Origin: Methanocorpusculum sp. | GTDB lineage: Archaea > Halobacteriota > Methanomicrobia > Methanomicrobiales > Methanocorpusculaceae | Reading direction: 5' to 3' | Length of the DNA: 64,000 bases | NCBI GenBank assembly: GCA_029987235.1 | Contig: DALTWF010000006.1 | Span: 1 to 64,000 of the forward strand | Part shown: one piece after another, positions 25,030 through 32,871 of the stretch | Position numbering within the stretch: position 1 is the first letter of the stretch | How the letters are laid out: each line of letters begins with the position of its first letter | The notes under the pieces: generated by a model | Databases searched by the model: none | What the model was told of the DNA's origin: nothing | Seen by the model: the letters and a program-made list of their open reading frames with translations, nothing else | Position numbers and translations under genes: made by a program

Positions 25030-26647
25030 CTACCCCATAAAAACCCTTTTCTGGGAAACCACCCTGCGCTGCAACGCCCGCTGCGAATTCTGCGGGAGCA
25101 GATGCGGGGATTTCCCCGCAGAAGACCTTGATGCAGAGTATGTAAAACGGGCTTTTGCTGATGTTGCAGAAGTTTTTGACCCCGGGCATATAATGATAAA
25201 TGTCACCGGTGGCGAGCCTCTTTTGCGCCGCGACTTATTTGATGTAATGAGTTATGCAGACGCGCTCGGCTTTCCCTGGGGCATGGTTACAAACGGCTCA
25301 CTGATAACCGGTTCTGTCATTGAACAGATGAAAAAAACGCACATGCGCACGATTTCAGTCAGCATCGACGGATTGGGCAAATATCATGAAAAAACCCGCA
25401 GGCTACCGGGTTCGTTTGAAAAAATCGTTTCAGCCGTCCGGAAATTAGGGGCCGCGGATTTTCTTGACTCGGTTCAGATTACCACTGTTGTCACAAAGGG
25501 AAATATTGCGGCTCTTGAAGATATGTACGCATTTTTCACCACGCTTCCTGTAACCTCCTGGCGCATTGCCCTTGTTGACCCGGTTGGTCGCGCTGCGGGG
25601 AGCAGAGATCTTCTTTTAGATAAAGACGACCTGGTGCGCCTGTTTTCTTTTTTTGATGCGCACCGTTTCTCAGATAAACTCACCATAACCACCAGCTGCA
25701 GTCATTACCTCGGTGAAAAAGACACTCTCTACCGCGCTGCACCTTTTACCTGCGGGGCGGGGATTTCTGTTGCGAGTATTCTTGCAAATGGCGATATTTT
25801 TGTCTGTCCGAATGTACCGCGCCTTCCGGAACTGATTCAGGGAAACATTATGCGCGATTCTTTTTCAGATGTGTGGACTAATGGTTATTCCTGGTTCAGA
25901 AATCCGGAAAGCCGCTGTACCGGCGCATGCAAAAACTGTCCCTTCTGGGAAAAATGCAAAGGAGACAGCCTGCATACATGGAATTTTTCAGAAAACCGCC
26001 CGGATTTCTGCATAAAAAAGTATTTCAACGAACCGGTAAAGGATTTCACTCTTCCGTCCGGCTTAAAATCCGCGCTGAAAACGATATGCTCTGCCCCCCG
26101 CGGCTATAAAATCAGTTACGGCTCGTCTTCGGTGAAAAAAGTGTTTATTCTTCCTTCTGCGGCTGCATTCCTGCACACCTATTTCCACTGGGGCGAAAAT
26201 CACCCGTCCAATATCTGCGAACTGATGGCTGGATTCATCGGTCACCGGACAGGAAACGCAGTTTTCATCGAAGCTGCGGTGCCGGTTTTTCTTGAAGGAC
26301 GCGGGAAAGCGGAGGCGTACTTTTCCGAAACCAGCCATGCAAAAATGCTGGAGGAAGTAACTATCATGAACGAATGCAAAGCAGAATCGGACCCGATGTA
26401 CAACGTCTTTGACGGGCCTTTTGAACTTGTCGGCTATGTGCATACTCATCCGGGTGAACTAAACCCCTGTATGAGTATCCCTGACCTTGCTCTGCACAAC
26501 CGGCTTGAGGAGGAATGCAAAGACTTCACTCTCTCAGGCATCATAAATCCGCAGAAAAAGGAACTGCGTCTGTACTGGGATTCAGCCTACATGCCGGTCG
26601 ATGTTGTTCTTCTCATGGATGAAAGCCGGCTCTGCGACTGGGAGTAA
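25022..26647 (+). CDS. Radical SAM/SPASM enzyme fused to a JAMM protease domain
   Basis: A 541-aa fusion. Residues 1-230 are a radical SAM domain with C17, C21 and C24 (CNARCEFC) and GGEP at 63-66. Residues 240-330 are a SPASM region with C244, C262, C299, C303, C306, C312 and C330, which in peptide maturases holds auxiliary 4Fe-4S clusters. Residues 370-541 form a JAB/MPN domain with E400 (CELMAGFIG), H474, H476 (HTHP), S485 and D488, a complete zinc-protease JAMM set. The start at 25022 lies in the final codons of peptide B; a longer upstream frame only reads through that gene. Modify-then-cleave action on the two peptides is the natural inference. Confidence 0.9.
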   Translation: MNNYPIKTLFWETTLRCNARCEFCGSRCGDFPAEDLDAEYVKRAFADVAEVFDPGHIMINVTGGEPLLRRDLFDVMSYADALGFPWGMVTNGSLITGSVIEQMKKTHMRTISVSIDGLGKYHEKTRRLPGSFEKIVSAVRKLGAADFLDSVQITTVVTKGNIAALEDMYAFFTTLPVTSWRIALVDPVGRAAGSRDLLLDKDDLVRLFSFFDAHRFSDKLTITTSCSHYLGEKDTLYRAAPFTCGAGISVASILANGDIFVCPNVPRLPELIQGNIMRDSFSDVWTNGYSWFRNPESRCTGACKNCPFWEKCKGDSLHTWNFSENRPDFCIKKYFNEPVKDFTLPSGLKSALKTICSAPRGYKISYGSSSVKKVFILPSAAAFLHTYFHWGENHPSNICELMAGFIGHRTGNAVFIEAAVPVFLEGRGKAEAYFSETSHAKMLEEVTIMNECKAESDPMYNVFDGPFELVGYVHTHPGELNPCMSIPDLALHNRLEEECKDFTLSGIINPQKKELRLYWDSAYMPVDVVLLMDESRLCDWE

Positions 26648-26686
26648 AAAAATCCCTCTACCTTTTTTACCTCGCAAAACAAACAG

Positions 26687-27181
26687 ATGAGCATGTACAG
26701 CGCAGGCGAATTCGAGGCAAAGGCAAAAAAGGAAATCCGCAAAAACGGCGGGCTTCCCCGCGGGTCTGTTCTTTTTATCGAAGAGGACGGTACTTTCAGA
26801 ACCTTTGCCCTGCGCATATTCTTTTCCAGTCTTCTGATAAAACGGACAGATGTCGTTTTTTCCCCAAAAGCAGACGGTGCCCGGAAAGTATCCGGTGAAA
26901 CTCTTGACGATGTCTCCTGCGGTCTTTTGGAAAATGTGTTTTGCGGTACCGTGCCGGAACACATTGCACAGGCAAAAACATGCCTCTGTCCGTTTGCTGC
27001 AATTCCGGTGGATGAAGTCCTTGCCTATGCGAAACAGTTCGGCTGGGCGGGCGAAGTTTCTGCCTGTGAAAGCCAGGTACGCGGATTTCTGTCCCGCTTT
27101 GCCAAAGACCATCCTGCAACGCCTTTTGCGCTCAAAAATATCCGTGATTCCCTGATAACAATGGACCTGAAACATGACTGA
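26687..27181 (+). CDS. TtuA/Ncs6-like protein with degenerate PP-loop
   Basis: A 164-aa protein that I align by eye to the tRNA 2-thiolation ATPase family (TtuA/Ncs6). The opening helix (FEAKAKKEIRKNGGL) and the C-terminal signature (PFAAIPVDEVLAYAKQFG, then VRGFLSRFAKDHPATPF) fit well, and GETLDDVSCGLLEN corresponds to the family GHNLDDEAQ site. The nucleotide-binding SGGKDS is replaced by IEEDGTF, and the middle is about 100 residues shorter. It therefore probably cannot adenylate tRNA. It follows the radical SAM gene by 39 bp and overlaps nadE by 8 bp. Function unknown. Confidence 0.65.
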   Translation: MSMYSAGEFEAKAKKEIRKNGGLPRGSVLFIEEDGTFRTFALRIFFSSLLIKRTDVVFSPKADGARKVSGETLDDVSCGLLENVFCGTVPEHIAQAKTCLCPFAAIPVDEVLAYAKQFGWAGEVSACESQVRGFLSRFAKDHPATPFALKNIRDSLITMDLKHD

Positions 27182-27950
27182 ATACTGCAGATTTGATGAA
27201 CTTGGAAGCGAACTCCGCTGCGTAAGCTGCGAAGTCGTACGGATTAAAGATATGCTGCGCGATGCCGTATGGAATGCGGGTGCGCACGGATTTGCGGTCG
27301 GTGTTTCAGGAGGCATAGACTCTGCAGTCGCTTTAGCCCTGTGTGCAAAAGCCGTAGGGCCGGCTAATGTCACCGGGGTTTTCATTCCGGCGCAAAACAC
27401 TCTTTCACAGGACTTTGAGGATGCAAAGGAGGTCTGTGAACAGTACGGTGTGAATCTGATAATATGCCCGATAGGGGGTGCTGTTGCCGCACTTAAGGAA
27501 AATCCTGCATATACAGACACCCCTCTTCTTTCCGGAAACACCGCATCCCGCCTCAGAATGACCGTTTTGTATAACATTGCGGGCGCCCGGGGATATCTTG
27601 TGTGCGGGACTTCGAACAGGACCGAGTATATGATAGGCTACTCTACCAAGTGGGGCGATGCGGCAGCCGATGTACAACCCCTGCTGCATCTCTATAAAAA
27701 AGATGTATACACCCTTGCAAAGGAGATTGAAATTCCGGACAGCATCATTAACAAGGCACCGAGTGCGGGCTTTTTCGCAGGGCAGACTGATGAAGCGGAA
27801 ATCGGGATTTCCTATGCGGACCTTGACAGAGCACTTGCCGCTCTTGAAAAACAGAACGGCGAGGCGGCAACTCCTCTTGAAGAAAAAGTGCTTGCAATGG
27901 TGGAAAAAAGCAGGCATAAGAGAATGCCTGCAAAAAGTCTGCTGTATTAA
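27174..27950 (+). CDS. nadE: Ammonia-dependent NAD synthetase
   Basis: A 258-aa enzyme that amidates deamido-NAD using ATP and ammonia. The PP-loop SGGIDS is at residues 45-50; CGTSNRTEYMIGYSTKWGDAA, the adenine/substrate-binding block, and the C-terminal KAPSAGFFAGQTDE block are all present. There is no glutaminase domain, as expected for archaeal NadE. The start ATG lies in the end of the TtuA-like gene, suggesting coupled translation. It converges on the GGDEF gene with a 4-bp overlap. Confidence 0.92.
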   Translation: MTEYCRFDELGSELRCVSCEVVRIKDMLRDAVWNAGAHGFAVGVSGGIDSAVALALCAKAVGPANVTGVFIPAQNTLSQDFEDAKEVCEQYGVNLIICPIGGAVAALKENPAYTDTPLLSGNTASRLRMTVLYNIAGARGYLVCGTSNRTEYMIGYSTKWGDAAADVQPLLHLYKKDVYTLAKEIEIPDSIINKAPSAGFFAGQTDEAEIGISYADLDRALAALEKQNGEAATPLEEKVLAMVEKSRHKRMPAKSLLY

Positions 27951-29035
27951 TTTGTTCTGCAGCCTTTCATCTCTTTTTTCAGCAGATACATTGCTGCATC
28001 AGCACGAACGAAGACTGTGTTTACATCCGCATCTTCATCCGCAACATATTCAGACATACCATATGCAAAAGATACTCCCGGTTTGAGGTTTGCCTCGCGC
28101 AGCTCTTCAAGGAGTTTTCTTCTGTTTCTGTAGTCTTCATCATAAAGGATAACTGCGAATTCATCGCCGCCGATTCTAAATACCGGGCTGTGTGCGAACA
28201 CAAGGCATATCTCATGGCAGCAGGCTTTGATAAGCATGTCACCTGCTTCGTGCCCTTTAAGGTCATTGGTTGCTTTCAGCCCGTTTACATCACAGACAAC
28301 AACCGCGAAATCCGCACTCATCCCGTCTCTGATTCTCTCGTCCAGTTTTTTGCAGGCGTTTTCATACACAGTACGGCTTCTGACACCGGTCAGAGGGTCG
28401 GTGTTTGCTAAAGACATTGCATGGGAAACTTCATTATCGCTGGTCAGTTTTAAGATATCATATGCTTCGATTTCTGAGATACGCAGACGTAAGACATTGC
28501 GCCCCATGAAAAATCCGAAGGCAGCAGCAATGCATGCATCAATAATATCGTATATTGCGTATCCGGTTATTCCCTTGGCTATTAGACTCAGGATGATAAA
28601 GGCTGCCAGAACCACCATCATTGAAATACAGGTTTTATGCATCGGATTGATGAAGATGAGCGGAATTACAATCAGGAACAGCGGAATGAAAACCGCATAT
28701 TCCATTGGCTCCATTGCATCCCTGTACATAAGGAATGCGGTGAAAACCAAAAGGAGCACCTGAACGTAATAGACCGTCTGTTTCGGGCGGTACCTGCCCC
28801 ACAACCAGAAATAGATGTTGAGCACAATCAGAATACCTGATACGACAAAGAGTACGGCAAGGTCAGTCTCGATTCTGGTAATACTCATCAGTAGGGTAAA
28901 CACAAGGACAATAACTGTCGTTACTATGCTGAAGGTACCTGCTGATTTGGTATTTGCCTGACGGATTTCATCAGCATGACGATAGAAGAAATCCTTGTCC
29001 TTTCCTCCGTATAACCAGTTTTTAAACGAACTCAT
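27947..29035 (-). CDS. Membrane GGDEF-domain protein, putative diguanylate cyclase
   Basis: A 362-aa protein with about six membrane helices (residues 33-175) and a C-terminal GGDEF domain. The domain start NTDPLTGVRSR, the metal-binding CDVNGLKATND and GHEAGD, and an intact GGDEF at 289-293 are all present, so catalytic competence is plausible. No RxxD inhibitory site precedes GGDEF (the preceding residues are AHSPVFRI). These domains are common in bacteria and uncommon in archaea. No EAL, HD-GYP or PilZ partner is in the window. The membrane part resembles a MASE-like sensor but I cannot place it. Confidence 0.88.
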   Translation of the reverse strand: MSSFKNWLYGGKDKDFFYRHADEIRQANTKSAGTFSIVTTVIVLVFTLLMSITRIETDLAVLFVVSGILIVLNIYFWLWGRYRPKQTVYYVQVLLLVFTAFLMYRDAMEPMEYAVFIPLFLIVIPLIFINPMHKTCISMMVVLAAFIILSLIAKGITGYAIYDIIDACIAAAFGFFMGRNVLRLRISEIEAYDILKLTSDNEVSHAMSLANTDPLTGVRSRTVYENACKKLDERIRDGMSADFAVVVCDVNGLKATNDLKGHEAGDMLIKACCHEICLVFAHSPVFRIGGDEFAVILYDEDYRNRRKLLEELREANLKPGVSFAYGMSEYVADEDADVNTVFVRADAAMYLLKKEMKGCRTN

Positions 29036-29126
29036 TAATTGTTGTACTCGTTAATTGTTGTATATTATTAATTTTTTTACAACATAAAGATTATGAGACT
29101 GCCACCGGACAGAACCCTTACCCTTT

Positions 29127-30095
29127 ATGTCTTTGAAGAACAAATCTATCTATAATATGGGTGAACTAAATCACAGAAATGCAGTCTCCGAAATCGGCCG
29201 GGTTTTGGAAACTGCAGGCTACGACTGCGAACTTGAGGAAGGTCCGTTCAATCTTTCGGCAGTCAAGGACAACAAGTGCATTATTGTTCTTTGTTCCGAT
29301 GACCGCGAACTGCTGCAGAGATTTGACCAGACTCCTTATACGATAGTCCTGGGCGGTGCAAAAACCCGCTGTGACAAAATTATTTTCACCGGCAACGGAT
29401 ACTTCCAGCCAAAAGAATCCGAGTTATGGACAAAAGACAAACTCGCCGGATATATTGTGGATGCGGCATTTGCCCGCATCTGGGGCGAGCCGTTTGACAT
29501 TGCAGCACCTTCGTTTGCATATGTCGGGCCTTCTGCACCGCCGACTCTTCCGCCGGTGGGTGCCGACATGGTTATTCCGATGCGTATTTCCGCAAAGGAT
29601 GCTGTGCGTGTTGCACGCCAGGATGGTCTGACTATTCTGCGCATGATTCCGTACTGGTATTACACATACACCAGCATGGGACAGGCAACCTATAAGGGCA
29701 AGACGGTTAGTTTTGATGAACAGGGTGCCGGATGGATTAATGCTATCAACGCAACCGAGACCGAGTTTGAGGGTGTCACTCCTGAACCGGGAGAAATTCC
29801 GCAGGATGCAACTGTTGTCCCTCCCACTTCTTCAAAGGATGAAATCAAAGCGCAAGTTATGGCAAAGCTCGTAAAGAAACTTACCCGCCATGTCAGAATC
29901 AAGACGACTGCAGGCGATGCAATCTTTGCCGAAGAGCGCGACTTCAAGCCGGCGGAAGAGGATATTGACTTAAAGATTCAGAAGGTCTATGTCCCTGTAT
30001 GGCAGGTCCGCGGAAAGAAGGATATTGTCGAAGTAAACGCTTTCACAGGCGAGGAACTGACTGTTCCGTCCGATGAAGGCTGCGAAGTCTTCTGA
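29127..30095 (+). CDS. Conserved protein of unknown function, partner of flavin oxidoreductase
   Basis: A 322-aa soluble protein with no catalytic motif I recognise. The first 120 residues have alternating strands and helices (IIVLCSDDRELL, IVLGGAKTRCDK, IIFTGNGYFQ) reminiscent of a restriction-endonuclease-like or Rossmann-type fold. The C-terminal half is beta-rich with TRHVRIKTTAGDAIFAEERDF, then VYVPVWQVRGKKDIVEVNAFTGEE, which recalls a protein-binding module. The next gene starts on the last base of its stop codon, so the two products probably work together. The ATG at 29157 is an alternative start. Confidence 0.7.
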   Translation: MSLKNKSIYNMGELNHRNAVSEIGRVLETAGYDCELEEGPFNLSAVKDNKCIIVLCSDDRELLQRFDQTPYTIVLGGAKTRCDKIIFTGNGYFQPKESELWTKDKLAGYIVDAAFARIWGEPFDIAAPSFAYVGPSAPPTLPPVGADMVIPMRISAKDAVRVARQDGLTILRMIPYWYYTYTSMGQATYKGKTVSFDEQGAGWINAINATETEFEGVTPEPGEIPQDATVVPPTSSKDEIKAQVMAKLVKKLTRHVRIKTTAGDAIFAEERDFKPAEEDIDLKIQKVYVPVWQVRGKKDIVEVNAFTGEELTVPSDEGCEVF

Positions 30096-31384
30096 TGATA
30101 TATGTAATCGGGGGAGGGCCCGCAGGGCGAATGGCAGCCCTGCGGCTCGCAGGGGCGGGCCAGAAGGTTACCATCCTTGAAAAGCGGGCGCTCGGCGGTC
30201 AGTGTGTGCATGATGGATGCATGCTCGTGTGCGGTTTAAATGACGCAGCCCGTGCTGTCCGCAATGCGCAGTTTTTAAAGACCCGCGGCATTATTGAAGG
30301 AGATATCTCGGTAAAGTATCCTGCGGTACTCGAAGAGCTTGAAAAAATCCAGAGCAAACTTGCGCACATCCTTGAAAAAGAGACGGTTGACGCCGGGGTA
30401 AAAATCGAGTACGGAGTGACCGCGGAAGTCCGCGGACGCGAACTTTTCGTAAACGGTGAGCCCCGCGATGCGGATAAAATCATTATCGCCGCCGGTGGTC
30501 AGATGCAGATACCCGAGGTTCCCGGCGCGACTCTCTGCGGCACTTATACTGCACGCTCGATTCGTACACTGCGCAGTCTTCCGCGCCGTCTGGTAATTGT
30601 CGGCGGAGGAATTGCTGCGGCGGAGTTTGCCTACATATTTTCCGCGTTCGGCTCGGAGGTAACGCTGCTTGCAAGAAGCCGTCTCCTTAAGGTGCTGCCT
30701 GATGCAATGCAGAAAGCAGTCCGGCGCGATTTGTCAGAGGTGGAGATTTTCGAGGACGCAAAACTCGAAAAAATCCTCGGTGACACCAAAGTTAAGGGGG
30801 TGCAGTTTAACGGTACGGCGATTGCCTGTGATGCAGTGCTTTTTGCGACCGGCATCAATCCGGTTTCGCCTTTCGTTTCAGGGCTTGCGGTAAATCCGGA
30901 CGGTTCTATTAAGGTAAATAACAGGATGGAGACTTCGGTGCCCGATGTCTATGCATGCGGAGATATTACGGGGGCGCCGTACTTTACACCGGTTGCACGT
31001 CTGCAGGGATTTGCGGCAGCCGATGCAATATTAGGAAATCCGCGGGAGATTGACCTGCGCCAGATTCCGTTTACGGTGGTGCTCGGGCTCGACTATACAG
31101 TATGTCCGGCGGTCGAAAACGGTATTACTTATTCCGCGCCGAACATCGCAGGACCGGGAAGTTTCTGGCATGTGGCAGACGGCAGTGTTGGCACAATGCA
31201 TTTGTCAGTGGATAAAGCGGGAAAAATATTAGGATTTGCAAGCAGTGCACCTTCCTGTTCCGAGGTCGGCACGTATCTCGGTTATCTGGTGCGCAAGGGG
31301 GTTTCTGTGCATGAATTTTCCCCGATGCTTGAAACCCATCCGCAGGCAGACGGCCTGTATTCCCTGATACGGTTTGCAGAATAA
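30095..31384 (+). CDS. FAD-dependent disulfide oxidoreductase, dihydrolipoamide dehydrogenase-like
   Basis: A 429-aa two-dinucleotide-fold flavoprotein. The FAD loop is IGGGPAG (residues 5-11), the redox-active CxxxxC is in GGQCVHDGCM, the NAD(P)H-binding fold is VIVGGGIAAAEFAYIF, and the second FAD motif is VYACGDITGAPYFT. The C-terminal interface domain contains a cysteine in place of the catalytic His-Glu pair of true lipoamide dehydrogenases (HPQADGLY carries a His). A methanogen lacks the usual 2-oxoacid dehydrogenases, so the disulfide substrate is probably another thiol or its overlapping partner. It is coupled to the 29127 gene. Confidence 0.82.
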   Translation: MIYVIGGGPAGRMAALRLAGAGQKVTILEKRALGGQCVHDGCMLVCGLNDAARAVRNAQFLKTRGIIEGDISVKYPAVLEELEKIQSKLAHILEKETVDAGVKIEYGVTAEVRGRELFVNGEPRDADKIIIAAGGQMQIPEVPGATLCGTYTARSIRTLRSLPRRLVIVGGGIAAAEFAYIFSAFGSEVTLLARSRLLKVLPDAMQKAVRRDLSEVEIFEDAKLEKILGDTKVKGVQFNGTAIACDAVLFATGINPVSPFVSGLAVNPDGSIKVNNRMETSVPDVYACGDITGAPYFTPVARLQGFAAADAILGNPREIDLRQIPFTVVLGLDYTVCPAVENGITYSAPNIAGPGSFWHVADGSVGTMHLSVDKAGKILGFASSAPSCSEVGTYLGYLVRKGVSVHEFSPMLETHPQADGLYSLIRFAE

Positions 31385-31398
31385 GCAAACCGCTTTTT

Positions 31399-32067
31399 TT
31401 ATTCCTTGTATTCTCCGTGTCTGCGCCAGAGATACCAGATTCTCTGAATCGCCGATGCATTGGTGCAGACTGCGATAATAAATATTGCAATCCAGATAAA
31501 CTCCCCGAAGAGACCGCCTGCGATTAAACAAAGCATTGTTTCCGGGCGTCCGAAGAATCCGACACCTTCAAGAGGGTCGGAGATTTTTCCGTTTTCTTTA
31601 CAGGAGTAACCGGTTTCCGCATATGTCACCGGTTTGATGAACGTATTCATAATTGACCCCATCACCGCAAGAGCCGCGACTGCGACATAGAATAAAACCG
31701 GAAGCCCGGTTGCTGCCATAAACTTCGGCGTTCCCGCAACAAAGACTGAAAGACCCACGGCAAACAACACAAACCCGTCCACATACTTATCGACAATCCA
31801 GTCGATAATCGCGCCGAAATCACTTTTCTTATTGTTCAGCCGTGCAACTGAGCCGTCTGTTAAATCAAGGATACCCGATACCGCAAGAAGAATGCTGCCA
31901 ATCAGGAATTCCGCACAGAAATAACATATTGCCGCGCCGATTCCAAACATAAAAGACAGGAAGGTAATCTGATTCGGCGTAATCCCTGTCTTTGCCATGA
32001 GCCGGACAAACGGATTGAGCCATCCTGTAAGTTTATGCCGTATTGATGTTATATTCAAGTTCCTCAC
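31399..32067 (-). CDS. CDP-alcohol phosphatidyltransferase family protein
   Basis: A 222-aa integral membrane enzyme with about six helices. The family motif DG-x2-AR-x8-G-x3-D-x3-D is intact in DGSVARLNNKKSDFGAIID and the following WIVDKYVD. Such archaeal enzymes join CDP-archaeol to a polar head group; archaetidylinositol-phosphate synthase is the most likely member, but glycerol or serine variants cannot be excluded. It is divergent from the reductase gene, sharing a promoter region with TATA-like sequence near 32100. Confidence 0.85.
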   Translation of the reverse strand: MRNLNITSIRHKLTGWLNPFVRLMAKTGITPNQITFLSFMFGIGAAICYFCAEFLIGSILLAVSGILDLTDGSVARLNNKKSDFGAIIDWIVDKYVDGFVLFAVGLSVFVAGTPKFMAATGLPVLFYVAVAALAVMGSIMNTFIKPVTYAETGYSCKENGKISDPLEGVGFFGRPETMLCLIAGGLFGEFIWIAIFIIAVCTNASAIQRIWYLWRRHGEYKE

Positions 32068-32097
32068 TCCTGAAATTATTTAGTGATAGAATGCTAA

Positions 32098-32135
32098 TAT
32101 AGTATATACTCTTCAACATATATCAAAGGGAAGGA
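32098..32135 (+). promoter_or_regulatory. Promoter and ribosome site of the pyrimidinone reductase gene
   Basis: A TATA-like box (tagtatatactc, about 32100-32111) and a Shine-Dalgarno-like GGGAAGGA (32128-32135) lie in order before the ATG at 32143. Confidence 0.45.
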
Positions 32136-32142
32136 AAACAGC

Positions 32143-32811
32143 ATGCAGAAACCCCACGTCTTAATGATATCTGAAATAACCGCTGACGGCAAACTGACGC
32201 TTGGAAAAGGTATATCCAGTAAAATACTCATGAAACACATGTCTCATGAATCTGAAATACTTCTTCATGAAACCCGCGCGGAATATGATGCTATAATGGT
32301 TGGTTCATCCACAATAAGAATAGACAACTCGTTTTTAACCGTGCGGCTCGTTGAGGGAAAAAGTCCGCTTCGCGTCATTCCAAACAGCCGTGCAGACCTG
32401 CCTCTTGAGTCCAATGTGTTTGATACGTCCAAAGTACCGACAGTTCTTGCCGTCTCACGACAAGCGCCAAAAGAGCGTATTGAGGCATTCCGCGCCAAAG
32501 GTGTAACCGTGGTCGAATGCGGCGAAAAACAGGTGGATTTCGTGCAGCTTATGGATATTCTTGCACGCGAATTCGGGGTGAAAAAACTCATCATCGAAGG
32601 GGGTCCGACGTTAAACTGGCACATGCTCCAGCACAGACTGGTGGATGAGATCCGCCTTATTCACATGCCCTTTATCGTGGGCGGCGCAGACACCCCGTCT
32701 CTTGTAGGGGGTATGCCTATATGCTCGGAAAACGACATGATAAAACTTGATCTGAAGAAAACAAAGATGTACGGAACGAACCTGGTGACTGAGTACAATG
32801 TCCTTTACTAA
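32143..32811 (+). CDS. Diamino-ribosylamino-pyrimidinone phosphate reductase
   Basis: A 222-aa RibD C-terminal-type reductase (archaeal ArfC/MJ0671 family), which reduces 2,5-diamino-6-ribosylamino-4(3H)-pyrimidinone 5'-phosphate to the ribitylamino form for riboflavin and coenzyme F420. The NADPH-fold signatures ISEITADGKLTLG, DAIMVGSSTIRIDN and LIIEGGPTLNWHML are clear. There is no deaminase domain, as is usual in archaea. It is followed 60 bp later by mptG on the same strand, so a cofactor-synthesis operon is likely. Confidence 0.88.
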   Translation: MQKPHVLMISEITADGKLTLGKGISSKILMKHMSHESEILLHETRAEYDAIMVGSSTIRIDNSFLTVRLVEGKSPLRVIPNSRADLPLESNVFDTSKVPTVLAVSRQAPKERIEAFRAKGVTVVECGEKQVDFVQLMDILAREFGVKKLIIEGGPTLNWHMLQHRLVDEIRLIHMPFIVGGADTPSLVGGMPICSENDMIKLDLKKTKMYGTNLVTEYNVLY

Positions 32812-32871
32812 TCCCTTTTCGGACCATCTGTTTTTTATCCTAAGACGGAGAATAGAAAAAGGAGAAAGGTT

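Noticed and set aside
26582..27577. A 331-codon minus-strand frame across the TtuA-like gene and nadE
   Set aside because: It overlaps two genes with recognisable motifs on the plus strand, and has no domain pattern of its own.
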